DNA of 64,000 nt from Hirsutella rhossiliensis (lineage: Eukaryota; Ascomycota; Sordariomycetes; Hypocreales; Ophiocordycipitaceae): the NCBI RefSeq assembly GCF_020360975.1, contig NW_025408681.1:930001-994000 (forward strand). Direction: 5' to 3'. Under the pieces are notes generated by a model. It saw only the letters and a list, made by a program, of their open reading frames with translations, was not told where the DNA came from and searched no databases. Within the stretch, counting starts at the first letter, position 1. Each line of letters starts with the position of its first letter. The translations under genes were made by a program, and so were the position numbers. This document shows, one piece after another, positions 9,954-20,933 of the stretch.

Positions 9954-9988
<35 letters not shown>
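9942..9988. repeat. CA and CT dinucleotide microsatellite
   Basis: A CA run (9942-9955) passes directly into a CT run (to 9988), in the presumed promoter/leader of the six-cysteine surface protein gene. A C-homopolymer follows near 10037-10050. Confidence 0.9.
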
Positions 9989-9991
<3 letters not shown>

Positions 9992-10486
9992 TAAGTAACG
10001 CCGTCGTATCAATGGAGCCGACAGGAGAACCAACCCCCCTCCCCCCCCCCCTGGGCCGCCGGATTGTCCTCACTCCGCTCCAGCCAGCAGCCGGGGGGAT
10101 GCATGCAGCCTGTCAGCCCCAAGCCGTGGCTGATGAGGCCCGACGCCATCACGCCTTGTACATTGCCATCAGCACCAGCCACGGGCCGTGAGACCGATGG
10201 AGATTACTGCAGACGCCTGCTGTCTGTACAGTGTCAGTCAGAGTGCGTACTCGTGGCTACCCTGTGCGTATACGGGGTTGACCTGAAATCTTACCACATG
10301 CCAAGTATACTTGCATACAGGGGCTCGGTGGCAAACAATGACGAAGGGAGCCAGGCAAGAGAGACAAGAGGGAAGAGTGGGAGAGAAATAAAAAAGGCAC
10401 CGTCTGCGTGCCATTTTTAGAACGAGCCGCTATTCTATTCATGGCGGCAGTGCCCGTCGCTGCCGTCCGTCGCCCGTCCATGGCGA
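9989..10486. other. Intergenic stretch, no gene seen
   Basis: Upstream region of the surface-protein gene and 3' flank of REI1. Apart from the C-run there is nothing recognisable; open frames are short and without motifs. Confidence 0.5.
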
Positions 10487-12193
10487 CTAGCCACCGCCGT
10501 CGTAGCGGTAGTAGTACGACTTTTGGTTGTTGGCCCGCTTGCCGTACGACCAGGCGTTTTGCTTCTCCCGCTGCTTCTCCGCGTCCCGTCCGCGCTGTTG
10601 GCCCTTGCGCGCCACCCGCTTCTTGTCGTCCGAGACGCCCATCATGCCCTCAGCCCCCCGCGGCAGCAGCGCCCGGCCACGTCCGTCCCGCACCGCCACG
10701 TCCCTGCCGCTCGTGGCCTCCTCCTCTCCTTCCCGCCCGGACCCGGAGCCCTCAATGGCGAGCTGTTCAGCCCGCTCCTCGGGCGTCGGGTAGTGCGTCA
10801 GGTTCTGCCGGAAGTATCGGTTGAGCGAGCGATGCCCCACCGACTTGCCCGACGGCAGGTGCAGCTCGTAGTCGTCGTGGAAGACGGCATGCGTGTGCTT
10901 GTGCGCCCGGGAGTGCCAACCGTCGACCTGGTGTCGATGGCCCGGGTCGTGGTGCGAATGGTGCGGGTGCTTGCTGAGGCGCTCAAACTGGTGAATGTGC
11001 CCCTCGGCCGGCACCGCCGTCAGGTCGGCTGAGTCGAGCGATGAAACCGAGCTGTCCGTCTCCCACCCGTCGCCGTCGCCATCGCCGTCGCCGTTGAGCT
11101 CCTGGCCGTCCTCGCCCGTCAATTTGGTGCGCCGTTTGGAGCCCAGCCTGGCGCCGCCGCGCTCTCCCTCGGTCACGTCGCTGTCCGAGTCGTCTTGCTC
11201 GCCGTCCGAGTAGGTGCTCCGGAAGTCGTAAAAGTCGCCAATCCTCAGCTGCTGCTCCTCGGTCGAAAAGGGTATCTTGCAGTGGCCCTTGTCACGCATG
11301 TGCGTCTGCACGCCGAACACGGTCGACTTCATCTTGCCGCAGCCCAGGCACTCGTGGTCTTGGCCGACCTGGCGCTGGAGGTGCTTGATGAGGCCGTCAA
11401 GATCTGCGAGATAGGGCTTCTCGGGAATAAACATGCCGTGGAAGCGCTCCATGTGGGTGGCGTTGAGGGCGACCGTAGGCGAGGCGTAGTTGCAAAAGAG
11501 GCACGACTCGGGGGTCCAGGCCGGCTCGGGGCCGGGAGTCGTCGTGGGCGTCGAAGCGCCGTCATTGTCGGCGCTGTCGGCGTCGGGCGGCAGGGGTCGC
11601 GGGTTGGAGGGCCGCTTGACGGGCGAGGGCCGTTGGTGCGAGACGTTTGCGTTTTGCAGGCTTTCAATGACTTGGTTAAACTCATCCTCTGCATCGGTGT
11701 CGAAAGGGTCCTGGGCGAGGGCGGTAGGCTCGCCGAGGGAAAAGGTTGAGCTGATGACGGAGGTTGTTTCGTCATCATGACGTTTGTGGGAGGCGGCAGA
11801 AAGGCCCTGCTTGTGCTTCTGGCTGAGCAGGTGGTTCCGATAGGCATTTTCGCTGTAGTAGGTCTTGTCGCAGGCGTCGCAAAGGCGCTCAAAGAGGGCC
11901 TTGCCGGCCTCTGCCGACGTGGCCGCACGGGCCTGGAGGACCTTTTCGGAGAAGACTTCGGACGAGAGCGGAGGCAACGAGGCGACGCGACGCTTGAGGT
12001 TGTATCGGCTAGGATAAGACATGGTGAGACAGGGCCGGGGAGCAGCTGACCGGGGGGTTACTCACTGCCAGTCGCTCTTCATGTGGCCCTTTTGCAGGTC
12101 GATGTTGCGGTAGGCGACCTGGCAAGTGTTGCACGTGTAGGGATGCGAGGCCGCGGTGCCGGCAAGCCCGGGGCCGGCGTGGGCGCTCGCCAT
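10487..12193 (-). CDS. REI1: REI1/REH1-like cytoplasmic pre-60S ribosomal factor
   Basis: Two exons on the minus strand: 12193-12066 and 12008-10487, giving 549 residues. The 57-nt intron has a GTGAGT donor and a TAG acceptor, and joins KSDW to HRYNLKRR, completing the first C2H2 finger (C21, C24, H37, H43). Further fingers are CDACDKTYYSENAYRNHLLS (about residues 86-108), CLFCNYASPTVALNATHMER and CLGCGKMKSTVFGVQTHM. The HRYNLKRRVASLPP block after finger 1 is a hallmark of REI1/REH1 proteins. These act late in the cytoplasm on 60S subunits, in recycling of shuttling factors and probing of the exit tunnel. An acidic Ser/Asp-rich middle and a basic C-terminus (GKRANNQKSYYYRYDGGG) also fit. Yeast has two paralogues (REI1 and REH1); filamentous fungi usually have one. 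Confidence 0.92.
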
Positions 12194-13201
12194 GGCGAAA
12201 AAGGGACGGTCTTGGAGGGGCGTATGGAGGCGACGTCGAGGGATGCGCAAAGCAAAGGGCACGACCAAGTGTTGCCGCCTCTGCGTTGGGGAACTGGGAG
12301 CAGGAGTTGGAGAGGCGGGTTTATAATGTTCGGAATTCGGTTGGTGGGGAGGAAGAGAGGAGCTGCTTTTTTTTCTCTTGCCCTCTCGTTTCGATGATGC
12401 AGGCACGGCGGGGCAGCGACCCTTTTCGCGTTAGTGGGAAGAGCCGAAACATGTACGTATATTCTATAAGTTACCGGACAGATACTTTGATACTTTGCCT
12501 GGAATGCGGTTGAAGAGTTGACCGAGGATGTCGATTAAACCGCAGGACGGCTCATTTCCGCCGTCACATTTTATTAGGTACCGTACCTTAAATGGTTAAT
12601 TTAATACCTTCTGGCGGCCTGGAACCAAGGCGCTTTGCCTTTCATTACAAGGACGCATCGGGCGCCACAGCCGCTGCTACCTTAAACCAGCCTGTAGCAC
12701 CCAATCTCTCAGCGCCGCCAGGTTCCTGCAGGCCTTTCTCCAGGTACCCTCGGCGCCTGACCACAGAGGCGCAGCGCAGAGAGGTGTCGGCGCAGTGCAC
12801 AACAAACCTCCGCCGCTAGTACAGAGTACAGTACTCTCAGCCGGGCAAGTACTTCAAGTAAGGTATCTGTACTCCGTACTAGAGAGAGGCCTCGACCCCC
12901 TGCAACGCCTCAGGTGTCTCGCCGTTTGAGCCAAAAGCGACTGAGAGTAAGGAAAAATGTGCAGCCTTGTTCCAAGATACCTGCACACGCGCCCGCCTCT
13001 CCACCTCTCCCCAAGGTACACAGTATCATCCCAGCCAACCCTCTTCTCTCTCTCCATCCTCTCCAACATCTCTCTCAAACCCATCGCCTTCATCGCCATC
13101 CGCCCCGACGACGCCTGCATCAATACTCGTCTCTTCTCCAACGGCCTCGAGTCCCTCTGCTCTGCAGCATGCGCCCCGCTCCACCTCTCGCATAAGCAGC
13201 C
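12194..13201. other. Divergent promoter region between REI1 and HUL4
   Basis: About 1 kb separates the two start codons. It holds a pyrimidine-rich leader before HUL4, the perfect palindrome AGAGTACAGTACTCT at 12823-12837 and an ACTCCGTA octamer at 12871-12878, which also occurs in other intergenic stretches of this window. No coding frame is convincing. Confidence 0.5.
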
Positions 13202-16200
13202 ATGAGTCCCTTGGTGCATCCCATTGCTGGCGGCGATGCTGTCGACTCGAACCGTTCCAAGAACCGCAAGGAGCCTCTCGACCTGTCGGACTTAATGGCC
13301 GGCCTCTGGCAGGAGGCCCCCTTTGCACGCCTTCCCGACGATGCGCCCCCGGAGCTGCACCATCTCGTCCAAGACGTCGACAACCCGCGCCGCGTCTACG
13401 CCATCCACAAGGCTTGCCGCCGCCACGACTTCCAACTTCTCGTCGACCGGTACGTCCGCTGTTCACGCTACCCAATATCGATGCTGACCTTGAATCTCTA
13501 GCTATGTCTTCCAGCTTCGCAACGGCTGCGGCTCACCCCACTGCTCAACGCCCACCTGTTTTACCTGCCGCAAGCGTCTGGCCGCCAAGGCTCCCATTCG
13601 ACGATACAACCCGACAAGCGCCCGAACCCTCGCCGTCTATCTCGCCAGCCAGGACAGCCCCGAAAAGGGCCTCTGCCCTTACCTGCGCCGCTCCAGAGAC
13701 CCTCCTGCCGCTACAAACACAATCATGTTCTCCGCCCGATTCTCCCCGCTGCTGCCCTTCCCCCATAAGCCCCCCAACAATCCTCCTGCGCCCGCCAAGC
13801 CAACGCCAAAGGCCCATCTCAAGCCTCCAAACGCCTCCGTCACTCGGAACCGCCGCTCTTCGTTCTCCTCTACTCCCCATCACGGCACCAACGTCGCAGA
13901 CGCCAGCCGCCGTAGCCATGCCCCGTCCAGCGACTGGGATGCCACGCCGACCCCAAAGCTTAGCATGCACGATCGCCCCATGAGCAAAGATCATAGGTCC
14001 TTTGCTGCCGCTACCTTCGGAACCGTTGCCTTTAAAATGTTGGAGTGGCTGACCCCTCAAGGCGTCGATTACATGTCCAGGGAGCTTTTCGAAGTTGGTC
14101 GCCCTGAGCCCTTCGGTGCCGGAGCCCACGACCACGACTCGACAACCTGCGAGCCACATTTGTCATCTCAAAAAACCGAACCTCAGTCCATGTCCAAACC
14201 CTCACAGTCCGAATCCGCATCGAAACCCTCCAAGCAAGGCGACGGGCCGTCTCCCTCGGTGGCTGCTCAAGCCGACGCCGCGCCCGCTCCAAAGCCCTCT
14301 CCCAAGAGTACGCCGAAGCATAATCGTGGCTCCCGAGGTTCGTTCCGCACCTCCTCCTCGCCAAACTCGAACCGAAGAGGGTCGCTAGAGACACTCCCGG
14401 TTCCAATGGCAAAGGACGATACGAAGCCGCCGCAAAAGAGCGCGGCCCTCAACGGTTTTCACCTCGACAAGCGATCGCGGGCCGCGCGAATAGCCCCCAG
14501 CGTCATCACCCGAAGCGTCCCCGAGATTCCGCTCAAGCCTGCCTTTTTCGAGAATGTCCCCTGTCTCTCTCCCCCTGCGGTGGACGACGTGAAAGAACCA
14601 GACCTTGATTCCTCCGACGCTGCCGACTCGGACATTGATACATCGGCAGGCTCCGTCACGAGTCCCGCGGCCAGCCGACCGGACACTCCCGTCAAAGAAG
14701 ATGCGCAGGACCCGACGCTAGAGCAAGACTCTTCACAGATAGATTGCCCTTTGCCGCAGTCTTTGCGTCAGCTCGACGTCGAACTCGTCGACTTTATATG
14801 TGATGTTTTCCACGAGGATCACACCGCAGAGAAACACTTCTTTGGGCCTCTTCAAGCCAGCGAGCCTTCTCCAAGCCCCCAGAATAAGCAACGCAGGCTG
14901 CTCAGGCGGCACCGGGCAGGGCAGTCATTTTCCAAGGTTCAGTGGAAAGCCTTCAATGAGCAAACCATCTTCGACGTATTGAGCGACCCTCAGTCTCTCG
15001 TTCAGTCATTTACGAGGGATGGCAAGCTCTACGACTCCCATACGCTGTGGTATTGCATGCTTCGCATGACCCGGGTTGCGCCGAGTCTGGTGCTTCATAG
15101 TCTCTGGCTCGCTGCTAGAAGCTTATTTGCGCCGCCCGAGTGGCTGAAAAACGTCCGGTCTCACGCCAAGCCGCTTTTCGAAGGGACTTCGGGGTCGCTG
15201 TCCACCTTTGAGGCAGGCTGCGTCTTGTCGGTCTGCCTGCACGCGCTGGTGGCTGCGGCCCCCTGCGTCTCGGATTCGAAGACGCTGTATGAAATGTCAC
15301 GCATCCGCTCCCACGGCATGGTGCTTTCTGGCAGTGGAAAAGCAGCCCGCCAGCCCCCTGCTATGTGCCTCGAGTACGACGATGTCTTCTCCAACGACCT
15401 TGCTCTGAGGCTGGCCCGGCGGCTGTTCTGTGCCATCACTGCGCGCAAATGCTTTGCCGATATCGCCGAGTGCGATGTCAACAAGCCCAGTCACGCAGGG
15501 GAAGATTTCAATGTTCTCCGGCCCCTACTCAACCAGCTTGACCTGCTAAACACTGACCCAGTTCGCACGTTGGAGTTTACGGCGGCTGAACGCCTGCTGC
15601 ATGAGACGCGGGTGCCCACGCTCCTCCTGGACTGGGCAAGGGCCGTTCTTCTCCAAGAATGGGACGGACGAGCCGACTTTTCCTGCGACGGCCCCTTTTA
15701 CGGGGCCTTGTCTCTGATGGCGACCTTGTGTGAGTCTAGCCCCGCGTGAGAGGCCGGATCGACTGGCTAACAGTCTTAAGTTGAACACAGGAACACGCTC
15801 CTCCTGGGCGACGTGCAGTTCCGCGTGGACTGCATTTCCGAGCAGCTCGACGGCATGGAGACGCCCGTGCAGTGGGCGGCATTTACTTCGACGAGACAAA
15901 GACGCCACCTCCTGGACTATCCTTACCTGTTCAGCCCGGAAGCCCTCATTACCTGGTTTCGTGCCATTAACTTTTCGAGGATGAGCAGGACATTTGAGGA
16001 GGCAAGCTCATTGAGAACGCGGATGGCTGCCATCATCGATCCTGGCAGCCTTGTGACGAACCCGCACCACAAAAACGTCTTGCAGGACATGCTCAAGACG
16101 GCATCATCAAAGTACCTGGTCCTCGAGATTAGCCGGGGAAATGTCATTAGGGACGCGTTCGACCAGCTCTGGAGGCGACAAGAACGAGAGCTCTTGCGCC

Positions 16201-17243
16201 CCCTGAAGATTCACCTTGGCGAGGACGGGGGCGAGGAAGGCTTCGACTCCGGCGGCGTGCAGCAGGAATTCTTCCGGCTCGCCATCGCGGAATGCTTGGA
16301 CCCCAACTACGGCGCATTCACCGTTGACGACAGGACCCGGGCCGCCTGGTTCGTCCCGGGCTCGGTTGTCGAGGAGTGGAAGTTTGAGATGATTGGTCTG
16401 TTGATATCGCTCGCCGTGTTCAACGGCCTGACTCTACCGGTGACCTTTCCCAAGGCCCTCTATCGGAAATTGCTAGGCCAGCCAGTTGAGCAGCTCTACC
16501 ACATCGCCGACGGCTGGCCGGAACTGGCCAGTGGCCTCACCACACTCCTGGAGTGGGATGAAAAGGACGGCCTAGTCGAGGACGTATTTGCTCGGACGTA
16601 CGAGTTTTCTGTTGCAGCCTTTGGGGACGACATGACTCGGCAGATGACCAACGACGACTCACCCTGGCCGCAAGGGCTTCCCGGCAAGCAGGACGTGGCG
16701 GTGGAGGTGGACGAGGCGCCGCTGGTGACCAATGCCAACCGTGACGAGTACGTGAGCGACTATGTCCGCTACCTGACGGACGTTTCGGTGCGCCCGCAGT
16801 ACTTGGCCTTTGAACGTGGCTTCCGGGCTTGCCTGGGATCCAAGGTGCTCTCGCTCCTCACGCCGCCGATACTCCAGTCCATGGTCGAGGGCGTCCAGAC
16901 GATTGATGTGTCGGAGCTCCGGCGGTACACGCGGTACGTCGGATGGGACTCTTCTCACCGCACCATCAAGGACTTTTGGTCCATTGTCAAGCGCTTCGAC
17001 GACAGGATGAAGCGCAAACTGCTCGAGTTTGTCACAGCGTCGGACCGAGTACCGGTTGGAGGCATGGTCAACCTGCAGTTTGCGGTGCAGAGGAACGGGG
17101 AGGAGGAGGGCGAGGGCGGACACTTGCCCACGGCATACACGTGCTACGGGATACTGCTCTTGCCCGAGTACAGGGACAAGGAGGTTCTCCGGGAGAGGCT
17201 GTGCATGGCGCTCGAGAATGCCCAGGGCTTCGGGTTTGCATAG
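13202..17243 (+). CDS. HUL4: HECT-type E3 ubiquitin ligase, HUL4-like, with AZUL zinc finger
   Basis: Three exons: 13202-13449, 13502-15729 and 15781-17243, giving 1312 residues. Intron 1 (52 nt, GTACGT...CTAG, CTGAC branch) interrupts an AZUL finger near residues 84-150 (QLRNGCGSPHCSTPTCFTC, later CPYL), which UBE3A/HUL4 enzymes use at their N-terminus. Intron 2 (51 nt, GTGAGT, CTAAC branch, AAG acceptor) yields LFEHRNTLLLGD. An alternative, 15728-15790, gives LNTLLLGD. A long disordered Ser/Pro region follows the finger. The C-terminus is a complete HECT domain (DAFDQLWRRQERELLRPLKI, GGVQQEFFRL, TASDRVPVGGM) with the thioester cysteine in LPTAYTCYGILLLPEYRDK at about residue 1280. HECT ligases pass ubiquitin from E2 to this cysteine and then to substrate. 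Yeast Hul4 acts in nuclear quality control. Confidence 0.92.
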
Positions 17244-17475
17244 GCGGCCATGGCCTCTGGTGCTTAAGAGGAAAGGGTTTAATCCACGGCGGCGTGGCTT
17301 TGGTGGTATTCCTGGGGGGCTGTGTATGCTTCTTTGAAAAGCGAAAAGGGAGCGGGCGTGCCGATTTTACAAGGACGGGTGTGCTCGATGGCGTAGTAGG
17401 CTCTGGCAGGCGCCTCGCGCGCGCCATGGAAATGAACGCGCAGGAATTGGTCTTGTCTCGGTATCTATCTTGATT

Positions 17476-17905
17476 CTAAATTGTCTGGCGCTTGGGAGCC
17501 GGTACGAGAGTCATGAGCTGCGCAGCTGGTTGAGTGGGAGGAGGGAAGCGTGAATCTCGCATCTGCCTAACATTCAAGTTTACCCGCTTGTTCTGCATCC
17601 AGCCTTGCCACTCGGCAAAGCTGCTCGCGCAGGCCATGCCTGCAGGTGGGCCGAACAAGTGCCCTTGAGGACCTTGAGGACGCCGTGCCAGGCATAGCGG
17701 GCTTCGTTGGTCATGTAGATGGCGTCGCTGGAGCGCAGACGGAGAAGGAGATGGGACTTGTCGTCGTCGTCGTTGTCGGTAGCGGGGATTGCTGACGTGT
17801 GGCTCGGGGCGATCATGAAGAGGCGTCGCAGCCGAGGCTGAGGCTGACGAGGCCGCGGTCCGTCTGCTCGCTGGCGTCGCGGTGCATCATGGTGGCTGCA
17901 GACTT
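17476..17905 (-). pseudogene. AlkB-like 2-oxoglutarate/Fe(II) dioxygenase, frameshifted C-terminal part
   Basis: The minus strand carries the core of an AlkB homologue in broken frames. The frame AATMMHRDASEQTDRGLVSL holds the HxD iron ligands. One base appears missing near 17818. The next frame reads FMIAPSH and then LLLRLRSSDAIYMTNEARYA with WHGV, the distal histidine. A second shift near 17640 leads to WQGWMQNKRVNLNVRQM, the RxNxxxR oxoglutarate-binding motif. All catalytic residues persist despite the two frameshifts, so the loss is recent, or one shift is a sequencing error. A serine replaces the usual glycine in LRSGD. The first half of the family, including the nucleotide-recognition lid, is not recognisable upstream. 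Confidence 0.7.
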
Positions 17906-19300
17906 GTAGAACCTAAGTGTATCTCGCCGCCCTCCGCCTTATCGTCCTCTGCCTCGCCATCGTCTACCTCGCCGTCCTCCGCAATGCCGTCCCGCGGATT
18001 ATCCTCCTCTGTTGAATCAGGGTCGATGCCCTGGCTGGCGCGGTACTAGAGCCTGTTCGCTTCAGCCTCTTCGGCTGATCTGTGTAGATCGTCTTGCTGC
18101 TCGTGCTTGTTGCGACTGCCTGTCGTTGTATACGCCTTGCTGCACCTTTCGTGCGGCAGGGGAATGTCGGCCGGTCTCGTCATCGCTGTCGACAGCATCT
18201 TGAACAAGCTGATTGACGTGAGCGTCGAAGGCTACCTCGTGCTCGTATTTAGAATCGCTGTCGTCGCCTGAAGCACACCCGCTCTCCTTGGGAAGCTCGA
18301 AGTCCGAGACGTTCTCTGCGACGGGTGCAGGCACAGACAGCACGGCACGGCAGGGAAAGGAGTCTCGATGGTAGACAAGAAGGGAGGATTGAGGTCGGGG
18401 GCGATGCAGAATTTTCACCCACGAGACCGAGGTCCTGGGGAAGGCACTCCTTCGAGTCCTTCCTCGCCGGCCGATGACCTGGTCTGGCGACTCCCACCAC
18501 GACGGCCCCCTCTGTCTTTGCCAATCAGGTCGCTCATGACAAAAAACCATGCGAATCGAGGGCCAGATGTGTTGAACTGCTGCAGATATGTTGCATCGTG
18601 ACTTACATCTCGGCGGTGGCATCTTTGGATGAGGACAGCCATCGACGAAGTGATAAGATTGGCCTCTTTATGCGACTCTCTTTCCAGTAAACAGTCTCTA
18701 TACAATCATTGCCAGTACAGCTCGAGCGGTTTACATGGCCCGCGGAGCTGGAGCGGTAGCCTGTGCGCTGTACTGTAAAAGTCCACGCTGCCTCTGTAGA
18801 GCCTACCGTGATTCCACCTCAAGACGTCGCCATGTTATAAGCCTAGAAAGACGCACATGTACGCAATCAGGCTGAGTGTAGTAACACCCCTTTATCCCAT
18901 GTGGTTCTATGTCCAATTCAAAGCCTGTGTAAGTATTCACATTGGGATTCCGTCCGGGCTCGACCAACCGGGAAGCAGAAGGTGGAAGGGGACGGTCGCA
19001 TCGCCCCGGGCATGGACCCCGAGCCCCCGGTCCAGGTGCTCAAAAGCGCGAGCTATTTGCTCCCGAGTCAGGGGCGCGAACGACCAAAAGCCGCTCTCTG
19101 CGGTGGGAGGTGCGGGTCGTCGATGACGGGCCCGATGTCGGGCTCGAGGCGGAAGATACGTTTCCACTCGGCACCCATATCGTCCGAGGGCTGCTCGTGC
19201 GCATCCAGCTCGGCGAGGTTGAGGGTCATGGTGCCGGATTGTGTGAGGTTCCGGTGTCGATGGTGGGTAGATTTGGGGCGGGTGAGTGAGCGACAGGAGG
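17906..19300 (-). other. Decayed region with weak minus-strand coding traces
   Basis: Several minus-strand frames look protein-like but do not join by plausible introns. One is an acidic stretch GIDPDSTEEDNPRDGIAEDG (about 17935-18040, with an in-frame TAG). Another is SDFELPKESGCASGDDSDSK (about 18235-18295). At 19250-19070 there is a possible N-terminus MTLNLAELDAHEQPSDDMGA with EWKRIFRLEPDI, which shifts frame into FWSFAPLTREQIARAFEHLD and stops at about 18937. They may be the 5' half of the damaged AlkB-like gene or another dead gene. I cannot assign a family. Confidence 0.35.
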
Positions 19301-19664
19301 AAAGGTGGCGTGGATGTTGAATGAAGTACTGTAGAGTGTAGACGTTAAATGAGCGGAGGCGTTTGCACAATTTCGAGAATAAGATGCCCTAAGTTGTTTG
19401 GGTTTCTCGTTGTATTGCCACACAGACGATTAAATGAATAATAGAGAGGCGACAGATTGAGGTTATTGTCGACGTCTCTGCAGACTTGCAGAGGGGAGAT
19501 GGACAATAGCAAACAGGTATAACTTTGTTGGCGGGGGCATTGTCAACTTACATAATCGGCGTAGTATTTTTCGTGTCCACTCTCGACCTCACCCGACATT
19601 ACTCTACACCCATCACAGCCCCTGCCATGGACGATGAAAGCTCTTCAATAGCATTTGGGAGGAA
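19301..19664. other. Upstream region of the EngB-like gene, no gene seen
   Basis: Moderately AT-rich; no open frame of interest. It includes the promoter and leader of the gene that starts at 19665. Confidence 0.5.
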
Positions 19665-20933
19665 ATGTTTCTGCCCCTGAGGCAGCTTGCGTCACGGTGT
19701 CGACCGAAGCTATGCCGCACCGTCACCCGTCATGCCATCTCTGCCCCCCTTTCCACCTCGGCCGCGGACGGGGCTAGACACCGCCCGTCGGCTCATCGAC
19801 GCCCTCTGGAACCCGATCATGACGCACGGCAAGACTCGCAGGATGGATCCATCCGAGGCCAGCCAGAGCCCTCTCAGCCGAGAAAGACGCATGCGCTCAT
19901 ATGCAATGCCGTGAGCCGAAAGACCGGGCATCGGGAAGACGGACCGGACCGGATAGAGTCCACCGCCGCCCCTGTTGATCTCCGTCCAACGCTGGCAGCA
20001 AAGGGAGCACCCCTCCCAGTGGTGGGAGGCAAGGAGTCTCTCGCATCATACAACCTCATCCGCCAAGGGCCCGGCTCCCCTCTCACGACGACCGTCACCA
20101 AAGAACAGGTGCGGCAGTTTGCCGCCGCCCAGCGCTTCTTCGAACACGGCTGCGACTTTCTCTACTCGGCCGAGGCGCTCCGCCACCACCCCCGGAACGA
20201 GCATGTCCCCGAAATCGTCGTCCTCGGCGCCTCCAACGTCGGCAAGTCGTCCTTTCTCAACGCCCTCGTTGGCAGGGAGGGCCGCGCAAAGGTCGGCCAA
20301 CGCCCCGGCAAGACGAAGCTCATGAACGCCTTCGGCGTCGGGCCCCGGCCCCAGATTCCCCGCTCGCTTGTGCGCGCGGGCTCGGCGCCTCCCAAGCACA
20401 GCCTGATCCTTGTCGACACGCCCGGCTACGGCTATCGGAGCCAGGCGGCCTGGGGCGCCGAGATCCTCAAGTACCTTGAGATGCGCCAGCGGCTCCGCGG
20501 CGCCGTCGTCCTACTGTCCTTGATCAAGCGCCAACCGTCTCCCGAGGACCTGTGGGTGCTGAGGGCCCTCGCCGAGCTCAACACGCGTACCCTCGTCGTC
20601 GTGACAAAGGCCGACCGGCAGCGCCCCGCCGAGTGGCCACTCGTCTGCAGCCGCATGGCCGACGCGGTGCTGCACGAGATGGACTCGCTCGACGAGACCG
20701 TCTGCGGCTACCGCTGGAGGGCGGCCGTCGCGGGCGCCGAGTCGGACGTCTACGTCACCGCCGCCGGCATGGACGTCGATGGCAAGCTCGGCAATGGGGC
20801 CGGCATGGGAGGTGTGCGCGCCGCCATTCTGCAGATGGCTGGCTTCGATGTGCGTGCCGAGGTCACCAAGACGGCCGACAATGTCGTCTACGCCGGACCT
20901 ACCGTCTCCTTTGACGACATTCAGTGGGGATAA
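19665..20933 (+). CDS. MRX8: EngB/YihA-type GTPase, probably mitochondrial (MRX8-like)
   Basis: Single exon, 422 residues. The N-terminus (MFLPLRQLASRCRPKLCRTV) is rich in Arg, Ser and Leu and lacks acidic residues, as in a mitochondrial presequence. The GTPase motifs are in EngB order and spacing: G1 GASNVGKS (188-195), a G2 threonine in RPGKTK, G3 DTPGYG (251-256), G4 TKAD (314-317) and a TAA G5-like turn near 365. Bacterial EngB assists assembly of the large ribosomal subunit, and the yeast mitochondrial homologue Mrx8 is linked to mitochondrial translation. The protein is longer than bacterial EngB (about 200 residues) because of the N-terminal extension and a small insert before G3. The start is the first ATG of a long open frame. 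Confidence 0.88.
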   Translation: MFLPLRQLASRCRPKLCRTVTRHAISAPLSTSAADGARHRPSAHRRPLEPDHDARQDSQDGSIRGQPEPSQPRKTHALICNAVSRKTGHREDGPDRIESTAAPVDLRPTLAAKGAPLPVVGGKESLASYNLIRQGPGSPLTTTVTKEQVRQFAAAQRFFEHGCDFLYSAEALRHHPRNEHVPEIVVLGASNVGKSSFLNALVGREGRAKVGQRPGKTKLMNAFGVGPRPQIPRSLVRAGSAPPKHSLILVDTPGYGYRSQAAWGAEILKYLEMRQRLRGAVVLLSLIKRQPSPEDLWVLRALAELNTRTLVVVTKADRQRPAEWPLVCSRMADAVLHEMDSLDETVCGYRWRAAVAGAESDVYVTAAGMDVDGKLGNGAGMGGVRAAILQMAGFDVRAEVTKTADNVVYAGPTVSFDDIQWG

